DNA of 64,000 bases from Trichodelitschia bisporula. Its lineage: Eukaryota; Ascomycota; Dothideomycetes; Phaeotrichales; Phaeotrichaceae. A program made the position numbers and the translations under genes. This document shows, in pieces, positions 46,743 through 59,714 of the stretch. The DNA lies in NCBI GenBank assembly GCA_010356995.1, contig ML996705.1, positions 310,001 to 374,000 of the forward strand. Direction: 5' to 3'. Within the stretch, counting starts at the first letter, position 1. Each line of letters begins with the position of its first letter. The notes beneath the pieces were generated by a model. That model did not search any database. It worked only from the letters and a program-made list of their open reading frames with translations, and was not told where the DNA came from.

Positions 46743-47497
46743 TTGGCATGACTTTGTCGTTTCTTGGTCTGTCTTGATATCACCATTGTTTGCATTGGAC
46801 TGCTTTGGCTTTTGGGCAAATACTACGGAGTTTCCTGGACGGGTCCTTGATATTCCTCGTTGCGTGTGCCGCACGGTGGCATTATGTACTCCGTCGCGTG
46901 TGTTCTGTGGGACCGATTGGCCCGACTGGCTTGTACACTTTAGGGATCGTACAACTTACGCATCGGTTGGGAAGTAATCCTACCAAAATAGATGCTGCAT
47001 GTTATTAGTACGTTGTCTGAAATCATTCGTGCAACTGTTTCTCCTTAGCCTTTTCAGATCCTGTAGCTAAATGATGTGCCATGGTGCTCCTATATCCGTA
47101 GATGCCATCCAGCAGCAATAGTTTTATCATAATGGAAAATATTGGGCGTCAAATGAACATCTCAATGTGATGAAAATCCCAAAGTACGTTGTACTCTGTA
47201 TCCGTTGCGAATGACGTCCTGCAATCGTTCTCCCCGCAGCCCCTCCGAACCTCGAAACGCTTGGACCGATGCGGCCCCGCATGTGGCTGGTGATGGCTGT
47301 GCACCCGCCTTTGTGTGTGAGGGCTGAGTGCGACCCAAACACCCAAGGACCCACGACCCCCCCGAACCCTCCGCCGGCCTCGCATGCGCCGGTATCAATA
47401 AACACCAGCGCTGTGGAATGGCCTTGAATCTGCGCAAGTTTCCGTGGAGGCGGAAAACAACCATCACCCATTGCTGTTTTTGTAACTAACCGCCGCC
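46743..47497. other. Intergenic region
   Basis: This is the 3' flank of pck1 and the promoter of pan2. Nothing distinctive was seen. Confidence 0.5.
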
Positions 47498-50400
47498 ATG
47501 GAGAGTGATTGGGAGGAGGTAACCTCGATGCGCTCCCATTGTCTTCAATGGCCATCTGCTTACACGCCACACAGGTTCTTATGGTACCTCACCCGGGGCA
47601 GGATGCGAACCATCTTACCTCGCGGGTGACGACTCTGGCCTTCGATACTTCTCAGGAACTGCTTTGGACTGGAAACCATGTGGTGAGTGGGCCTTCGGCT
47701 CTGCGCCACGCGACATCAGAGAACTGACGGCTGTTGATAGGGCAGGGTCATGTCATTTATCGCTCCTGACCTCCGCAAGTACACGTCGTTCCGAGCACAT
47801 CCTACAGGGGAAGTCAAACAGATACTATTTACCGACAAGGGCGTCCTCTCCGTATCTCCACACAGCGTTCATCTCGCGTCTCGACGAGGTCTCACACAAT
47901 GGCATATGACGTATGTGATGGAGCTCTCGAGCCAGACTCGGTCTTAACCATATGGAAGCTTACGAATGCAGGGACGAGAAGTTCATCGACTTGCGGTGCA
48001 TGAGCTTCACCTCCAGGGGTACCCAGGAGATTCTCGTGGCCGGATTTCAGGATACAATGTTCAGGGTTGATGTGGAAAAGGGCACCATCATACAAGCTGT
48101 GGGTTCCACATATTGTCTAACCTTGCACGCTCTAGCTAACCACAACCTAGTTACCAGCGGAAGACAACTATTCGATTATGAAAAAGGGCAGTCAATACAT
48201 CTGCGCGGCAAACGGCTCTGGGGCAATCCACATCTTGGACCCAGGTACCTTCAAAATCGTTAAAGTGTGGCAGGCACACAGCAGCTTTGTGAATGACATG
48301 GACGTCAAATCGGATTTCGTCGTGACCTGCGGGGCCTCGCCGCGCCAGCAGCAAGGATTCATGCTTGATGGCCTAGCAAATGTGTACAATCTCAAGACCT
48401 TGCTACCCCTTCCACCGATACCATTCCAGGCAGGTGCTGCCTTCGTTCGCATGCATCCTCGAATGTCTACCACGAGCATTGTTGCGTCGTCTACCGGGCA
48501 ACTTCAGGTGGTGGACATCATGAACCCGAATGCCGTCAATCTCATCAAGCAAGCGCACGTATATGACAGCACTTGTCTTACCTCTTTCGAGTTGGCGCCG
48601 TCTGGAGATGCACTGGCTTTTGCCAACTCGTTGGGCTACATGCATTTGTGGGGCTCCCCTTCAAAGATCCATTTCACCGAGTTCAGCAATCCTCTTGTAT
48701 TTGCCGACCAGGTCATCCCGCCACCTGGGCATATGGATTGGTCCCAGGACACGTGAGTTCGTCCCGTCTATCCCACATATGGAAGCTGATACCCTTTGTA
48801 GAGCCCTCAATACCATTGGGATCCCTTATTACCGCGATGTACTCTTGTCCGCCTGGCCAAGCCATATGATCTTTGAAGTTGGCGCTCCGCCACCGAAACT
48901 GGACCCCATTCTGCTCGCCAATTTGAAGCGGTCCGATAATGTAAGCTATGCGCCGAATCCCAAAAAGCTGCACCGGAATCAGATCGAGAGAACCCGCGTT
49001 GTGGACAAAGGCTCCGCTATCGTTGCACCGAAGTTCCTGAGTGAGAAGGCCAGAGAAGCCGCAAGTTCTCCCAACGGAGAGAGGCGCATCAGCGATGTTC
49101 TCGACACGCTGGCCGACATCATACTTGAAGGCTCAACGAAGAAGGAAGTTCCAATCATCTATCGAAACGTGGAAATCAAATATTCGAAATTTGGAGTAGA
49201 CGATTTTGACTTCGAGTAAGTTAGAGAGGCGCAAACAGCAGTGAGGCATGCACACTCACACTTTTGTGACAGGTACTACAACAAGACTCGATTTTCCGGA
49301 CTGGAAACACACATTGCCAACTCATACGCCAATCCATTGCTTCAGCTCTATCGCTTTATACCCATAATCCGGAATCTTGCGTTGCGCCATACTGCATCGC
49401 CTTGTCCTTTTGAGGATTGCCTGTTGTGCGAGACGGGTTTCCTGATAGACATGCTCGAGAAAGCGGCAGGGCAAAATTGCCAGGCCACGAACTTTCTTAA
49501 GAAATTCAGTGGCCAGTCAAGCGGCAAGTAGTCATCTCGCCTTTGACCCTGTAGTCCTAACCTCCTAATAGCCGCTTCCCTGAACCTGCTGGAAGAACAC
49601 GCCCCTACCACTCCCCTCACCTCCATGATACAAGCGGTCAACCGATTTCTGCTTGCCCGGTTCAGCGATAACTTCCGGCAATGTCCCCCACAGAGCCGGG
49701 CATTGGAGCAGGCGCTGGCAACACAGGTGACTGCCAACATCCGATGCGCTCATTGCAATCATGAACAGATAAAATCGGAGGATCTGTATCTTCATGACCT
49801 CATATATCCTCCCAAAGTACGTAGCTGCTGAGTTACAACCATTAGAGACCATCTAACGAGGGCAGAACATGATACGAGGTCCAGCCCGAGCCACCCCGTC
49901 CCGAACATTTTGCGAGATTCTCAAGGCCAGTGTCGAACGCCAGGACCAGAGCAGGGGTTGGTGCTCTCGTTGTAAGCGATACCAAATGCTGTCCACGAGG
50001 AAACAGGTTCAAAATGTCCCGAGCGTCCTCATGATCAATGCGGCCATTCACACCATGGATGCGAAACAGCTGTGGTGTACGCCCAACTGGCTTCCCCACG
50101 AGATTGGGGTGGTTGTCGGCAACGGACAGTTCTTTTGCTTTGAAGGCCAGGATCTCAACTTCCTCATCAAGAAGAATACCCATAATGTTCAGATTTATGA
50201 GCTCATTGGCGTAGTTGCCGACATCAACAGTGGGGAGGCACAGAAACCTCACCTTGTGTCTATGATCAATGGTATGAGCATCCGGTGCCAGTATCCGAAT
50301 ATCTGCTGACCAGTTGAAGTGGCTCCATCGTTGCCAGATGAGCAAGTGAACAATCAGTGGCATCTCTTCAACGATTTCTTGGTCCGGCAGACGTCAAAGG

Positions 50401-51474
50401 AAGAGGCTTTGCGATTTGACCCGGATTGGAAACTCCCATCAGTTCTTGCATATCAGCTCAAGTCCGAAAGCCACGTTATTGACGATAGTTGGAAGATGAA
50501 CCTGGACACTTCGATTTTGTACCGTTCAGAGACGCTTAGGTACGTGCACACTAAATGCGTCAGAGTTAGCTTACAATATATCCAGTCACCATACGGAGCC
50601 TTCGAACATACCTTTGCGCCTACTCTCACCAGAGGAACCTCCGTGTCCTGGCATGCCAGTGGGAATCGACGCCGAGTTTGTTGCACTGCAACGTGAAGAA
50701 ATCGCGATCAAAGCCGATGGTACCCGCGAAACCATCCGACCCAGCCGCCTAGGCCTTGCTCGTGTAAGCGTGCTGCGCGGCAGTGGCATGGACGCCGATC
50801 TCCCCTTCATAGACGACTACATCGCCATATCTGAGCCGGTAGTTGACTACTTAACGCAACACTCGGGGATCCGGCCCGGCGATCTTGACCGAATGGCCAG
50901 CAAGCACACTCTCGTGAGCCTCAAAATGGCTTACAAAAAGCTCTGGCTCCTTCTCAACCTCGGCTGTATCTTTGTGGGCCATGGGCTGATCAAAGACTTC
51001 CGTACAATCAATATCCACGTGCCCAAGGCGCAGGTCATCGATACGGTCGAGTTATTCTGGGTCAAGACGCGTGTGCGCAAGCTCAGTCTGCGCTTCCTAG
51101 CCTGGCTGCTGCTCAAGGAGGATATCCAGATGGATATGCATGACTCAGTTGAAGATGCGTGGACAGCGCTGCGCCTCTGGCGTAAGTACGAGGAGTTCAA
51201 GGATGCGGGCGTGTTGGAGGAGACGCTTGAATGGATCTACAAGAAGGGCGCGGAGGTTCGCTTCAAGGTCCCTGGTGCAGCCGCCCCGGTTGCTACGGCC
51301 GTCACGGTGAGGTCGGATAGGAGGGGCTATGGAAGGAACACTCCGCCGCCTGGGTTCAGATCCGAGAGCTCTGGGGGGGGTGATGGGGAGGCGGGTCGCA
51401 CGGAGTCGACGCCTATCAAGAAGCTTACCTTTGGGACGGGGCCGCCTGCGTTTGGGAGCCCGGCTAGGAGGTAG
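47498..51474 (+). CDS. pan2: PAN2 deadenylase catalytic subunit
   Basis: PAN2 with PAN3 trims mRNA poly(A) tails bound by Pab1 in the cytoplasm. Eleven exons (47498-47518, 47575-47682, 47741-47910, 47972-48098, 48151-48752, 48802-49215, 49273-49523, 49572-49816, 49866-50271, 50314-50539, 50586-51474) give 1152 residues, the usual length in moulds. A WD40 propeller fills about 20-330. A linker to about 440 includes a PAN3-binding stretch. A UCH-like domain without a protease triad lies at about 450-820. The DEDDh exonuclease follows: D885 and E887 (GIDAEFV), D994 (GLIKDF), and H1042 with D1047 (MHDSVEDAW). The tail is Gly/Arg/Pro-rich. The intron after exon 7 uses a GC-AG pair (G followed by GCAAGT at 49524), which is the only join that keeps the frame and gives the family's [11 protein letters not shown] sequence. 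Confidence 0.95.
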
Positions 51475-51874
51475 CGGTGGATATAATGACTCTTCACATT
51501 TAGCGAACTGATATGCCATTTTCTGTAAGCTGTGTAGACTAGATACCGATGATATCAGCCGATTGACCGAATTGGCTGCCCTTCCAGGCAGTGAAGCGCA
51601 ATAGCTTTGAAGTTTGACTTTTACAATGAGATACTTCGGCGGGCTCAGTGCTAGCTGAGCCATATCACTCCTTTTGCCGCTGATAGGCCTCCAACAGCGG
51701 GAAGCGGAAACTATCCTTCCCAGGCATCTTTCCCACCTATTCGGTCTCTAAACGCCGCCGGTGCTCATACTACAATCGCTCATATCAGGCCCAAATAGTA
51801 CATCTATATGCTTGACAGAATCACCCAAGTACCGCCAATGGCCTCAATCATCCACAAGATGTTGATCCCCTAAA
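51475..51874. other. Tail-to-tail intergenic region
   Basis: The 3' flanks of pan2 (+) and the membrane protein (-) face each other here. No gene or repeat is seen. Confidence 0.5.
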
Positions 51875-53456
51875 TCATCTCCCAGCCCTTGCCATCCTCC
51901 GCACTTCGCCCCGCCTACCTTCCTCCCTCCTTGTCACCAAATACCACGCGCTGCTCAACCAACAAAGTGCCACCCCAACCCATGCGTGGACCGGTAGCCT
52001 TCCGCCACTCAGAATAACCAACTGCACAGCTGCTCGCGGCACACCGATGAAGTTTACTGTGAGAGGACTCGTAGCTCGTACCAGGGCGAGAGTAGTGCTG
52101 AAAACTGCTGCAGAAGCCAATCCACCGCACACGCAGAGGAACCAAAACCAGGGAACGTCGAGGAAGTAACAGTTTCGAAGGATGTTAGGAACCTCACCCG
52201 AAATCAGCACCAGCGGGCTGAGAATGAGGATGGAGAGGAGAGATGTATAGTGGAGGAGTTGCCAATAGGCGCGAGTACTTTCTTTTGTTCCATGGTTGTT
52301 TTGTGAACCGTGAGCTGGTTGAACTTGGGATGGTGACAAGCTCGTCAGCATATCCCCCTGTTGAACTTGGGCTATTGTTAGTTGCCGGTGTACTTTGGAG
52401 AGCAGGATCGGGTACAGCGATGCGAAGATGGTGCTGAAAACCCCTGCGACAATTGATTCCCAGGTCATACGTTCAGACTTGCGTATGCTCGCCCCTAGTA
52501 GGTTGAGGGTAGCGATCAGTGCCGAAGATAGTGTCGAGGTGGAGTGTGAGGCTCGGGTTAACGTCGCCGTCAGAATAAGGGTGAATGGCACTATTGCAAT
52601 TCGGGAGAGTGTGTACAACGGCAGCGCACCATACCTAGCAGAAAGGGCTTAGCGAACGCAGTGGCAAGCGTGCGATACTAGTTCTAGACTTACGCGTATG
52701 AGATGTTGCTCAAGACCACTTTTCCGACATAAATAACCGCCAACGGTGTAACCGTCCAGATAGCTCGTTTCTCGAGCTCAAAGAAGCCTCCTCCAGCAAT
52801 GCCGCCGGAGCTGTTAAAGATGCCAACGAGGATTCGCCTAGGCAGTCCCGCACCAGCTCTAGAGCCACCAGCCTGGGCCGATGTCGGAGAAGAAGGCGCG
52901 ATGATCGAGGAGAGGCCCAGCTTGCGCAACGGTTGAGAAATCGCACGCGTTATAGATGCAGTAATAAGAAGGAATATGTGCGTCAAAACGAGCTGGATCC
53001 AAGTCGATGCAAGCGGGTAGGGGAATTTATAGGTACCGGCTGAATCCCTGGTTAGCCAAACAGTCGTACCGGTGAGAGAAGCGGAGCCTTACTCCAGAGG
53101 ATGAACCTATTCATCAAGACAAGGGCGAACTGTACACCTATGCTCCAGATGACTAGCAGTCCGACATAGACTTGCCATCCAAGCCATGTTCCGTACAGAA
53201 ACCCCCCAATACCTCCTTTCGCAAACTCTCTTCTCCACCAAGTGCCATGATCACCGGAGTCCGCGACAAGTGGCCGCAAGGTGGCTGGTATATAATCATC
53301 TTCATCATCGGATATTGCGTTTTGGAGCTGACGATGATAAGGCGAAGGGCTCGGCGTTCGGGAGAAATCAATGAGTGGTATGCCTCCCGGCTCCAGTTCT
53401 GCGGACGAGTCTCTTGAATGATTCATGCGAGACGGCTTCGTACTTCCGCGGTCCAT
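51875..53456 (-). CDS. Nucleotide-sugar-transporter-like protein (DMT/SLC35 superfamily)
   Basis: Exons 53456-53093, 53039-52694 and 52634-51875 give 489 residues. The first 95 residues are polar, with Ser/Pro and Asp/Glu clusters, and probably face the cytosol. About ten hydrophobic segments follow, in the pattern of TPT/GDP-mannose-transporter relatives. TYKFPYPLASTWIQLVLTH in the first pair and the KVVLSNISYAYGALPLYTLSRIA junction (exon 2/3) match the family's conserved sites. A long loop of about 45 residues with Ser/Pro/Gly lies between the second and third segments. A Golgi or ER antiporter for a nucleotide sugar is likely; the substrate cannot be told. The acceptor at 53040 was chosen over one 8 nt upstream because it keeps the frame. 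The C-terminus is basic. Confidence 0.82.
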
Positions 53457-54988
53457 CGTTGTTATGATATTTCAAGAAGGCTGGTTGTCATGAATTAACG
53501 AGCATGTAGGACTGAAATAGCGAATTGCGAAGCTCGATTTATGAATTGTGTCGTCGTCAGATGATGTGAAGCTTTTGTAGGACGAGAGCTGATGCTGAGG
53601 GAGAGGGAGCGGGCCTTTGGGCGCGCTGACAATCGTTCTGACTGTTGACTGCAAGTGTATTGGGAGAAGAGAAATTGTCGCTCGAATACGTATACGTATA
53701 GTGGCAGTTCGAGGCCGTAGACTTGTTACCCTGCTGCGGAGTGTCGGAGTGTCGCAATGGTGTCCGTAAGGGCGTTGACTCCCAGTACTCTCTATGGTAG
53801 TGGTGCGTGGTTCACGCACATTGTGAAAGGGCGGGATCCAGTTTTGCTCGAGTTTCTCGAGAGCTGTCGTGAGCGTTAAAGGTGAACGGCGGGTAATCAT
53901 GCAACACGTTGACGTTAGGAGAGTTGATGATGCGCGTTTCGCCCAGCCTTGGCAGTTGGTGACCCCAGCTGTGACATGTGCCAAACGTCGTTCCTGAACT
54001 TGATGCCGAAAGTCTGGGACGAGCTGAAGCACAATCAGGTTCTGAAACGTAAAGGATGCCCTGCAAGCAGCTCTTTATGCTGAGCCGAGTTGAACAAGCA
54101 TCCAATCGTTTTCCGCAAGCCTTCAGTTTTCACGCGATTAAACACCTTCGAGAACGTTTGTGACCTAAATTTGGGGTCTTCCTCCTCTTCAAGCCATCTC
54201 CTGAATACTGCGCAATGACCTTCAGGAAGAGAATGGACCCCAGACGACGTTTCCTGCCAATCGCAGCCTTGCAATCGGATTATGTCCCTCGATGCGCCAT
54301 CATGGAACTATTCTGACTCCAGAGGGACACATGGCCTCTGGGTAACGATGCAGGTGTCCCGGCCGCAGTCCTTGCCGCCCCCATCCACTCACGAATCTTG
54401 ACAGGGACCGCATCTTCAAACGGAGTACATCTAACACGGGGTAGGCCTTCTTGCTTGTACGCAAAGTTTTGACACTCTAAGCGGGCCGTAGCTTCGGCAC
54501 TGGCAGAACTGGTCATTGGCATGTCTACAAGATGAAGGGCCACGCGGATAGGAGACGCCCCATAAGGAACCCTCGGCTGGAGCGATGCTGTGAGGACCCG
54601 ATGCCGCGATCCGCTATGCCTCATGCCTATCCTATGGTAGCCGATGAACGCTCTGTCGGATCTCAATGGATGTGGAAGTCTCGTGGTCTGCGCTCCTTTG
54701 ACAAGGAGTCAGTGCCATCCCAGGAGAGACTGTTGGGTTCGCTAACAGATGTAAGCAGAAAGTAGTCTTTGGGATAAACTGAAGTATAGACATCATAGCC
54801 TCGCCATTCAAGGGACGTCTTTTGAATGGCAGCTTAGTGTGAATTGGTCTCAGAGGCCTATTTGAGCTTGCTTCCGGGGGATTCCTTTCCATCCCAAGCC
54901 TTCCACACTGTACAACGCCATCCAAGGCAAACTCGCTTCCTTCTGTACAAATAGTAAGAGACCAGCCCGCTGAGAGAGTCGTACAAAG

Positions 54989-55441
54989 ATGTGTCTTCCC
55001 CTGTTATTTGGTGGATCGGCGAAGCGCAGCCATTCTAGAATGAAGGCCGGTACCCACGATGTCTTCATCGAACGATGGCAAAGAGGAAATCCCGTCAACG
55101 AGCTAAATCCTGCAGCAAATGGTAGAGCAAATGGCGGAGCAGGGGGCAACGCAAACGGGGAAGCGAATGGTCAAGTGATTGACGAAGCGAATGGAGGAGC
55201 AAATGGAGAAGCAAATGGAGAAGCCAATGGAGGAGCGAATGGAGAAGCGAATGGCGAAGCGAATGGCGAGGCACATGTCGATATTGAGCAGCGAAAGCAA
55301 CCGAAGAAGCCAAAGCGGCCACGGAATGCATTTGTGGTCCGCAGGTTTACCCCCCACGATCAGGAGCATGCACACGGAATGCAAGGACCATATCAGAAGT
55401 TTAAAGACGGGAGCGAGTTTCGAGGGGGGCGCTTCTTTTAG
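54989..55441 (+). CDS. Possible protein with Ala-Asn-Gly-Glu repeats, weak call
   Basis: A 150-codon frame from the ATG at 54989 (or 103 codons from a later ATG) contains about 12 four-residue units like GANGEANGEANG at residues 44-91, then a basic stretch (PKKPKRPRNAF) and an uneven tail. The repeat is a 12-bp tandem array that keeps both strands open, so an open frame is expected even without a gene. No family is recognised. The basic stretch resembles the start of an HMG box by chance only. Confidence 0.25.
   Translation: MCLPLLFGGSAKRSHSRMKAGTHDVFIERWQRGNPVNELNPAANGRANGGAGGNANGEANGQVIDEANGGANGEANGEANGGANGEANGEANGEAHVDIEQRKQPKKPKRPRNAFVVRRFTPHDQEHAHGMQGPYQKFKDGSEFRGGRFF
55119..55271. repeat. 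12-bp minisatellite
   Basis: About 12 units of a GGAGAAGCGAAT-like 12-mer lie in tandem with small changes. The unit length is a multiple of three, so frames stay open across it on both strands. Confidence 0.8.
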
Positions 55442-56172
55442 GCACATTGGAATTTATCTGATTGGTGGTTATCAGTTGTACTCTTATACAAAGTTACATA
55501 CGCCCTCAGGGGAGATCTCAGACAGGCCGGATCCTGCATGACCTGGCTTGCCTGACCCGGTGAAGATGGAGGTCCGATGTTAGAGAGCTAGGCTGTTTGC
55601 AAATGGCGACGTAGGAGGCAATATGAGATGATACTAGCATGTGAATGTAGAACTCGTCCAAAGATTTCACTAGCTTAAGAAACTCTGAACTATCGGCAAG
55701 CATGCCAGAACTGACTTTGTGCAATACCCGAGCTGCCTCTCATCCCTTTATCGCTCTCGGCTGTGAGGGCGGCCTGCGCGAGTTCATATCAGCTGTATGT
55801 TGAAATTGCCACTCCGGGCGGTTCTCGGAGAGGTTGGAATGGTTGCCGTTTTCAGACTGGTGAGGTGAAAGACGTCTGTCACAGCCTTGCCATTCCACAT
55901 TCCATATCCCGTGACTTGATACTGAAATGCCAAAGCTTGTGGACCCTGGATCCCTGACCCATGCCCCGCTTCCACTAGCCACCGGGCGCCCGCTGCCAAG
56001 CGTAGGAAGGGAGGGGTTGAAGACACCAAAAAAAAAAAGTTTCTATGCTTTTGTGCCTCTCTCATCTCCGACCGTCCGCCCACCCAAAAAGCCTTATACC
56101 TCCCCTCTCGTGTTCTGCGGCTTTGCCGCTATCATCTTTCACCGAGACTCACCATACACAGCAGCTTTCATC

Positions 56173-59100
56173 ATGAATGAACAAGAATTTGTCGGGCTCC
56201 TCGAGAGTCTTCTTCTTCGTAGGTTTTTCTAGGATATCGCACAAGTTTTTACTAACTTCAAATGCAGCGGACACAGAGAAGGTCAAGTCGGCGACCGCGG
56301 CTCTGAAGAAGAACTACTACACATCGCCGAACAGTCTCACTGCATTGATACACATCCTCTCCTCTCATCCTTCTCACCAGCTTCGCCAGCTTGCTGCTGT
56401 CGAGGCTCGTAACCTCGTCCCTAAACACTGGACGAACATTTCGGGAGATGAAAAGGCTCAGTTGCGGAACCAGCTTCTGCAATCGACGCTCAAAGAGGAG
56501 AACAAACTTGTGCGGCACTCGTCTTCCAGAGTCGTATCAGCAATCGCCAAAATCGACTTCGTCGATGACGCATGGTCCGACCTTCCCCGCACCTTACAGG
56601 AGGTGGCCATCAGTGAAAATCCTCTCCACCGGGAAGTTGGCGTGTATATCATCTTCACCTTGGTTGACACGTTGGGAGACTTCTTCGTGGAACATCTAGG
56701 TGATCTCTTCACACTCTTCACCAAGACGATCCAGGACCCGCAGAGCTCGGAAGTTCGGCTCAACACAATGATGACACTGGGTCGGGTGGCGATGCTCATC
56801 GATGGTGATGAGGATGCCCACTCTCGAGAAGCCTTCCAAAACTGCGTCCCGCACATGGTTGCCGTGCTAAAAGGCGCTATCGATGCGAACGATGAGGCCC
56901 ATGTCAACCAGGCGTTCGAGGTGTTCCAGACTCTCCTGGGCTGCGACGCGTCCCTCCTCCAGACGCATTTCCGGGACCTGATCCTTTTCATGATGGAAAT
57001 TGCTACAACGACATCCCTTCCAGCAGATTACCGTTCGCAGTCTCTTTCGTTCCTCATGCAGTGCGCCAGATATCGCAAGTTGAAGATTCAGGCTCTTCGT
57101 CTCGGCGAGGAGCTAGTGTTGAAGTCGCTCCCGATCGTAACCGAGCTTGGGGATATTTCCGAAGAGGATGAGGACGTTACCCCAGCAAGGTCTGCACTCG
57201 GTTTACTGGACACCCTGGCGAGCAGCCTTCCTCCCAGCCAGGTGTTGGTTCCGCTGCTCAAAGCCATCGGGCCATACGTGACCAATCCTAATCCGGATTA
57301 CCGGAGAGCTGGCATTCTGGCCCTCGCCATGTGCGTGGAGGGTGCGCCTGACTTCATTACGACCCAGCTTCCGGAAATCATCCCCATGGTTCTCCGCCTT
57401 CTCGAAGACCCTGATGTTCGGGTTCGTGCTGCGGCATTGAACGGTGTTGCCAGGCTCGCCGATGACCTTGCTGAAGACGTGGCCAAGGAGCATGCGAAAC
57501 TCGTTCCTGCGATGATCCGGAATTTTGATCTCGCCGTGCAAGCCCTACCGTCGTCACAGGGCATTGAGCACGACCGCTATCTTAGCATCATCCATGGCAG
57601 CTGCAATGCTGTGGAGTCACTGATCGAGGGCCTGGATAATAAGGAAGAAGCTGTGGCATATGCCTCCCAGCTCGTCCCTCGTTTCAGCCAGTTCCTCAGT
57701 CCAGAGGCGGATCTCAAGTCTAGGAACGCTGCAGCGGGCGCGGTGGGCTCCATCGCTGCTGCATCCGGCGAGGCCTTCATGCCGTACTTTGAGCAGACCA
57801 TGCAGATTCTGGGACAGTACCTGGAGGTGAAGGAGAGCCAGGATGAACTTGATCTCCGCGGGAACGTATGTGACTCGATGGGCAAGATTGCCGCTGCTGT
57901 CGGTGCCGCGCCTTTTCAGAAGTATGTCCAGCCATTGATGCACGCTTCCGAGGAGGCCCTGCACTTGGACCACCCGCGGCTCCGTGAAACGAGCTATATC
58001 CTATGGAGCGTGATGGCCAAGGTCTATGAAGAGGAATTTTCACCTTATCTCCCAGGTGTCGTCAAGGCGATTCAGGATTGCTTAGAGCAAGATGAGAAGG
58101 AGACGGCTCTCGAGCTTGCCGGCGGCACTGAGGTCGAGATTGGCGGCAAGAAGTTCCGGGTTGTTGAGCCGGATAGTGATGACGATGATGAGTACATTGA
58201 GACCGCCAGCGACGATGACCTCGATTACAACCCGGCTACCGCTGTGGCGATGGAGAAGGAGATTGCCATTGAAGTCATCGGAGACATCATCTCGAGCACT
58301 CGGGACAAGTTCCTTCCATACCTGGAGAAGACCGTTGAAACGGTCCTGTCGCTCGTCGAGCACCAGTATGAGGGAGTGCGCAAGAGTGCGATTAGCACAG
58401 TCTGCCGCGCCTATGCCTGCCTTTGGGGCATGGCTGAAGGCCAGGGCATGGAGAAGTGGCAGCCTGGGTTCCCCTTGAAGGTCCAGCCTGCTCCGGAAAT
58501 CAAGAAGCTCGGCTCCGCTCTCATCGCCGCGACCTTGGCTGTGTGGCATGAGGAGATGGATCGGTATGTCACTTCCTTCTCTTTACCTTTTGGCTCAACA
58601 TTTGGAAATGATGATACGACTTCGTATACCCAGCTCACTCAGACACATTGTGGTTGACGAGAACGCGAATCTGCTTCTGATCCATCCATTTTCTGCTCTA
58701 ATTCTGAGGAATTAACATTTTTTTTCAGATGCTCCGATGCTAACTACATTTGAAGGGGAACCGTGACCGACATCAACCGCGACCTCGCAGCTACTCTGAA
58801 ACTCTGCGGTCCGGCCATCCTCGTTGACGAAAACGGTGGAGAGAACTTGATTGAGGTGCTCGTCGAGCTGCTCCTGCAGATCATCACCAAGCACCATCCC
58901 TGCCAACAGGACTTGGGCGATGACGGCGAGGACGCTGCCCCCGAAGAATCGTCCGAGTACGACTGGCTGGTCATCGACACTGCTATCGACTGCATCACAT
59001 GCTTGAGCGCAGCGCTCGGTCCTGATTTCGGCCAAATCTGGAAGAATTTCGAGAAGCCGCTCATCAAGTACGCAAGCAGCCAGGAGTCCATCGAGCGCAC

Positions 59101-59714
59101 GGCGGCCATTGGCGGCATCGCAGAGTGCATCAGCAACATGGAGGGTGGCTGCACCCCTTTCACGACGTCGCTGATGCGTGTCCTCACCCGCCGCATCGGC
59201 GATGAGGATATGGACACCAAGATCAACGCGATCTACGGCATCGGCCTTCTCTGCGAGAAGAGCGACGACACTGCGGAAATCACCAAGAATTATCCCAGCA
59301 TTCTGACCCAGCTCGAACCCTTCCTTACCAGCGATACACCGAACAAGCGTCTGCTTGACAACTCCGCCGGTTGCGTCAGCCGCATGATCAAGAAGCATCC
59401 TCAGAATGTGCCGCTGCAGGAAGTGCTCCCGAGGCTTGTCGAGCTTCTCCCGGCCAAGGAGGATTTCGCCGAGAATAACCCTGCCTTCCAGTGCATTGTG
59501 TCCCTCTGTAAGTACCATTTGCCCCGTGGCTGCTTTCCGGTGAGTCCAAAAGCTAACGCCTGCAGACCATCACCAAGAGCCGACGATCCAGACGCTCACC
59601 GCCGTCCTTGCGCCGAAGATCCAGCAGGTGCTTAGCCCGCCGGAGGAGCAGCTCGATGAGACTACGCGCGCTCAGCTACTGGAGCTCGTGCAGTATCTTC
59701 AGCAGCAGGCGTGA
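56173..59714 (+). CDS. kap123: Importin beta-family karyopherin Kap123 (importin-4)
   Basis: Kap123 carries ribosomal proteins and histones H3/H4 from cytoplasm to nucleus, releasing them when Ran-GTP binds. Exons 56173-56218, 56268-58563, 58756-59507 and 59566-59714 give 1080 residues; yeast Kap123 has 1113. The protein is a solenoid of HEAT repeats. The N-terminal block (TEKVKSATAALKKNY, RQLAAVEARNLV) is the Ran-binding end. An acidic loop, EPDSDDDDEYIETASDDD, lies at about 649-668 as in importin-4. The first intron is 49 nt with an ACTAAC branch site. The third exon starts with GGAACCGTGACCGACATC after a 192-nt intron; the acceptor AAG was chosen by frame and by the VTDINRDLA match. The C-terminus (YHHQEPTIQTLTAVLAPKI) matches the family. 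Confidence 0.95.

Larger units (their letters stand above)
53457..56172. other. 2.7-kb spacer with no firm gene
   Basis: This lies between two outward-facing start codons (nucleotide-sugar-transporter-like gene and kap123). It contains a coding-like minisatellite with an open frame at 55 kb. Minus-strand open frames at 54.0-54.7 kb are partly protein-like but do not join into a gene that I can support. A run of ten A at 56030-56039 lies about 130 bp before kap123. Confidence 0.45.

Noticed and set aside
54280-54666. Som1-like Cys motif (C-x-n-RCTPF)
   Set aside because: Spacing and the second conserved block do not match the family well enough.
55300-55345. HMG-box-like start (KRPRNAF) suggesting a mating-type gene
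   Set aside because: The rest of the HMG fold is missing, and the usual mating-type neighbours (SLA2, APN2) are not in the window.
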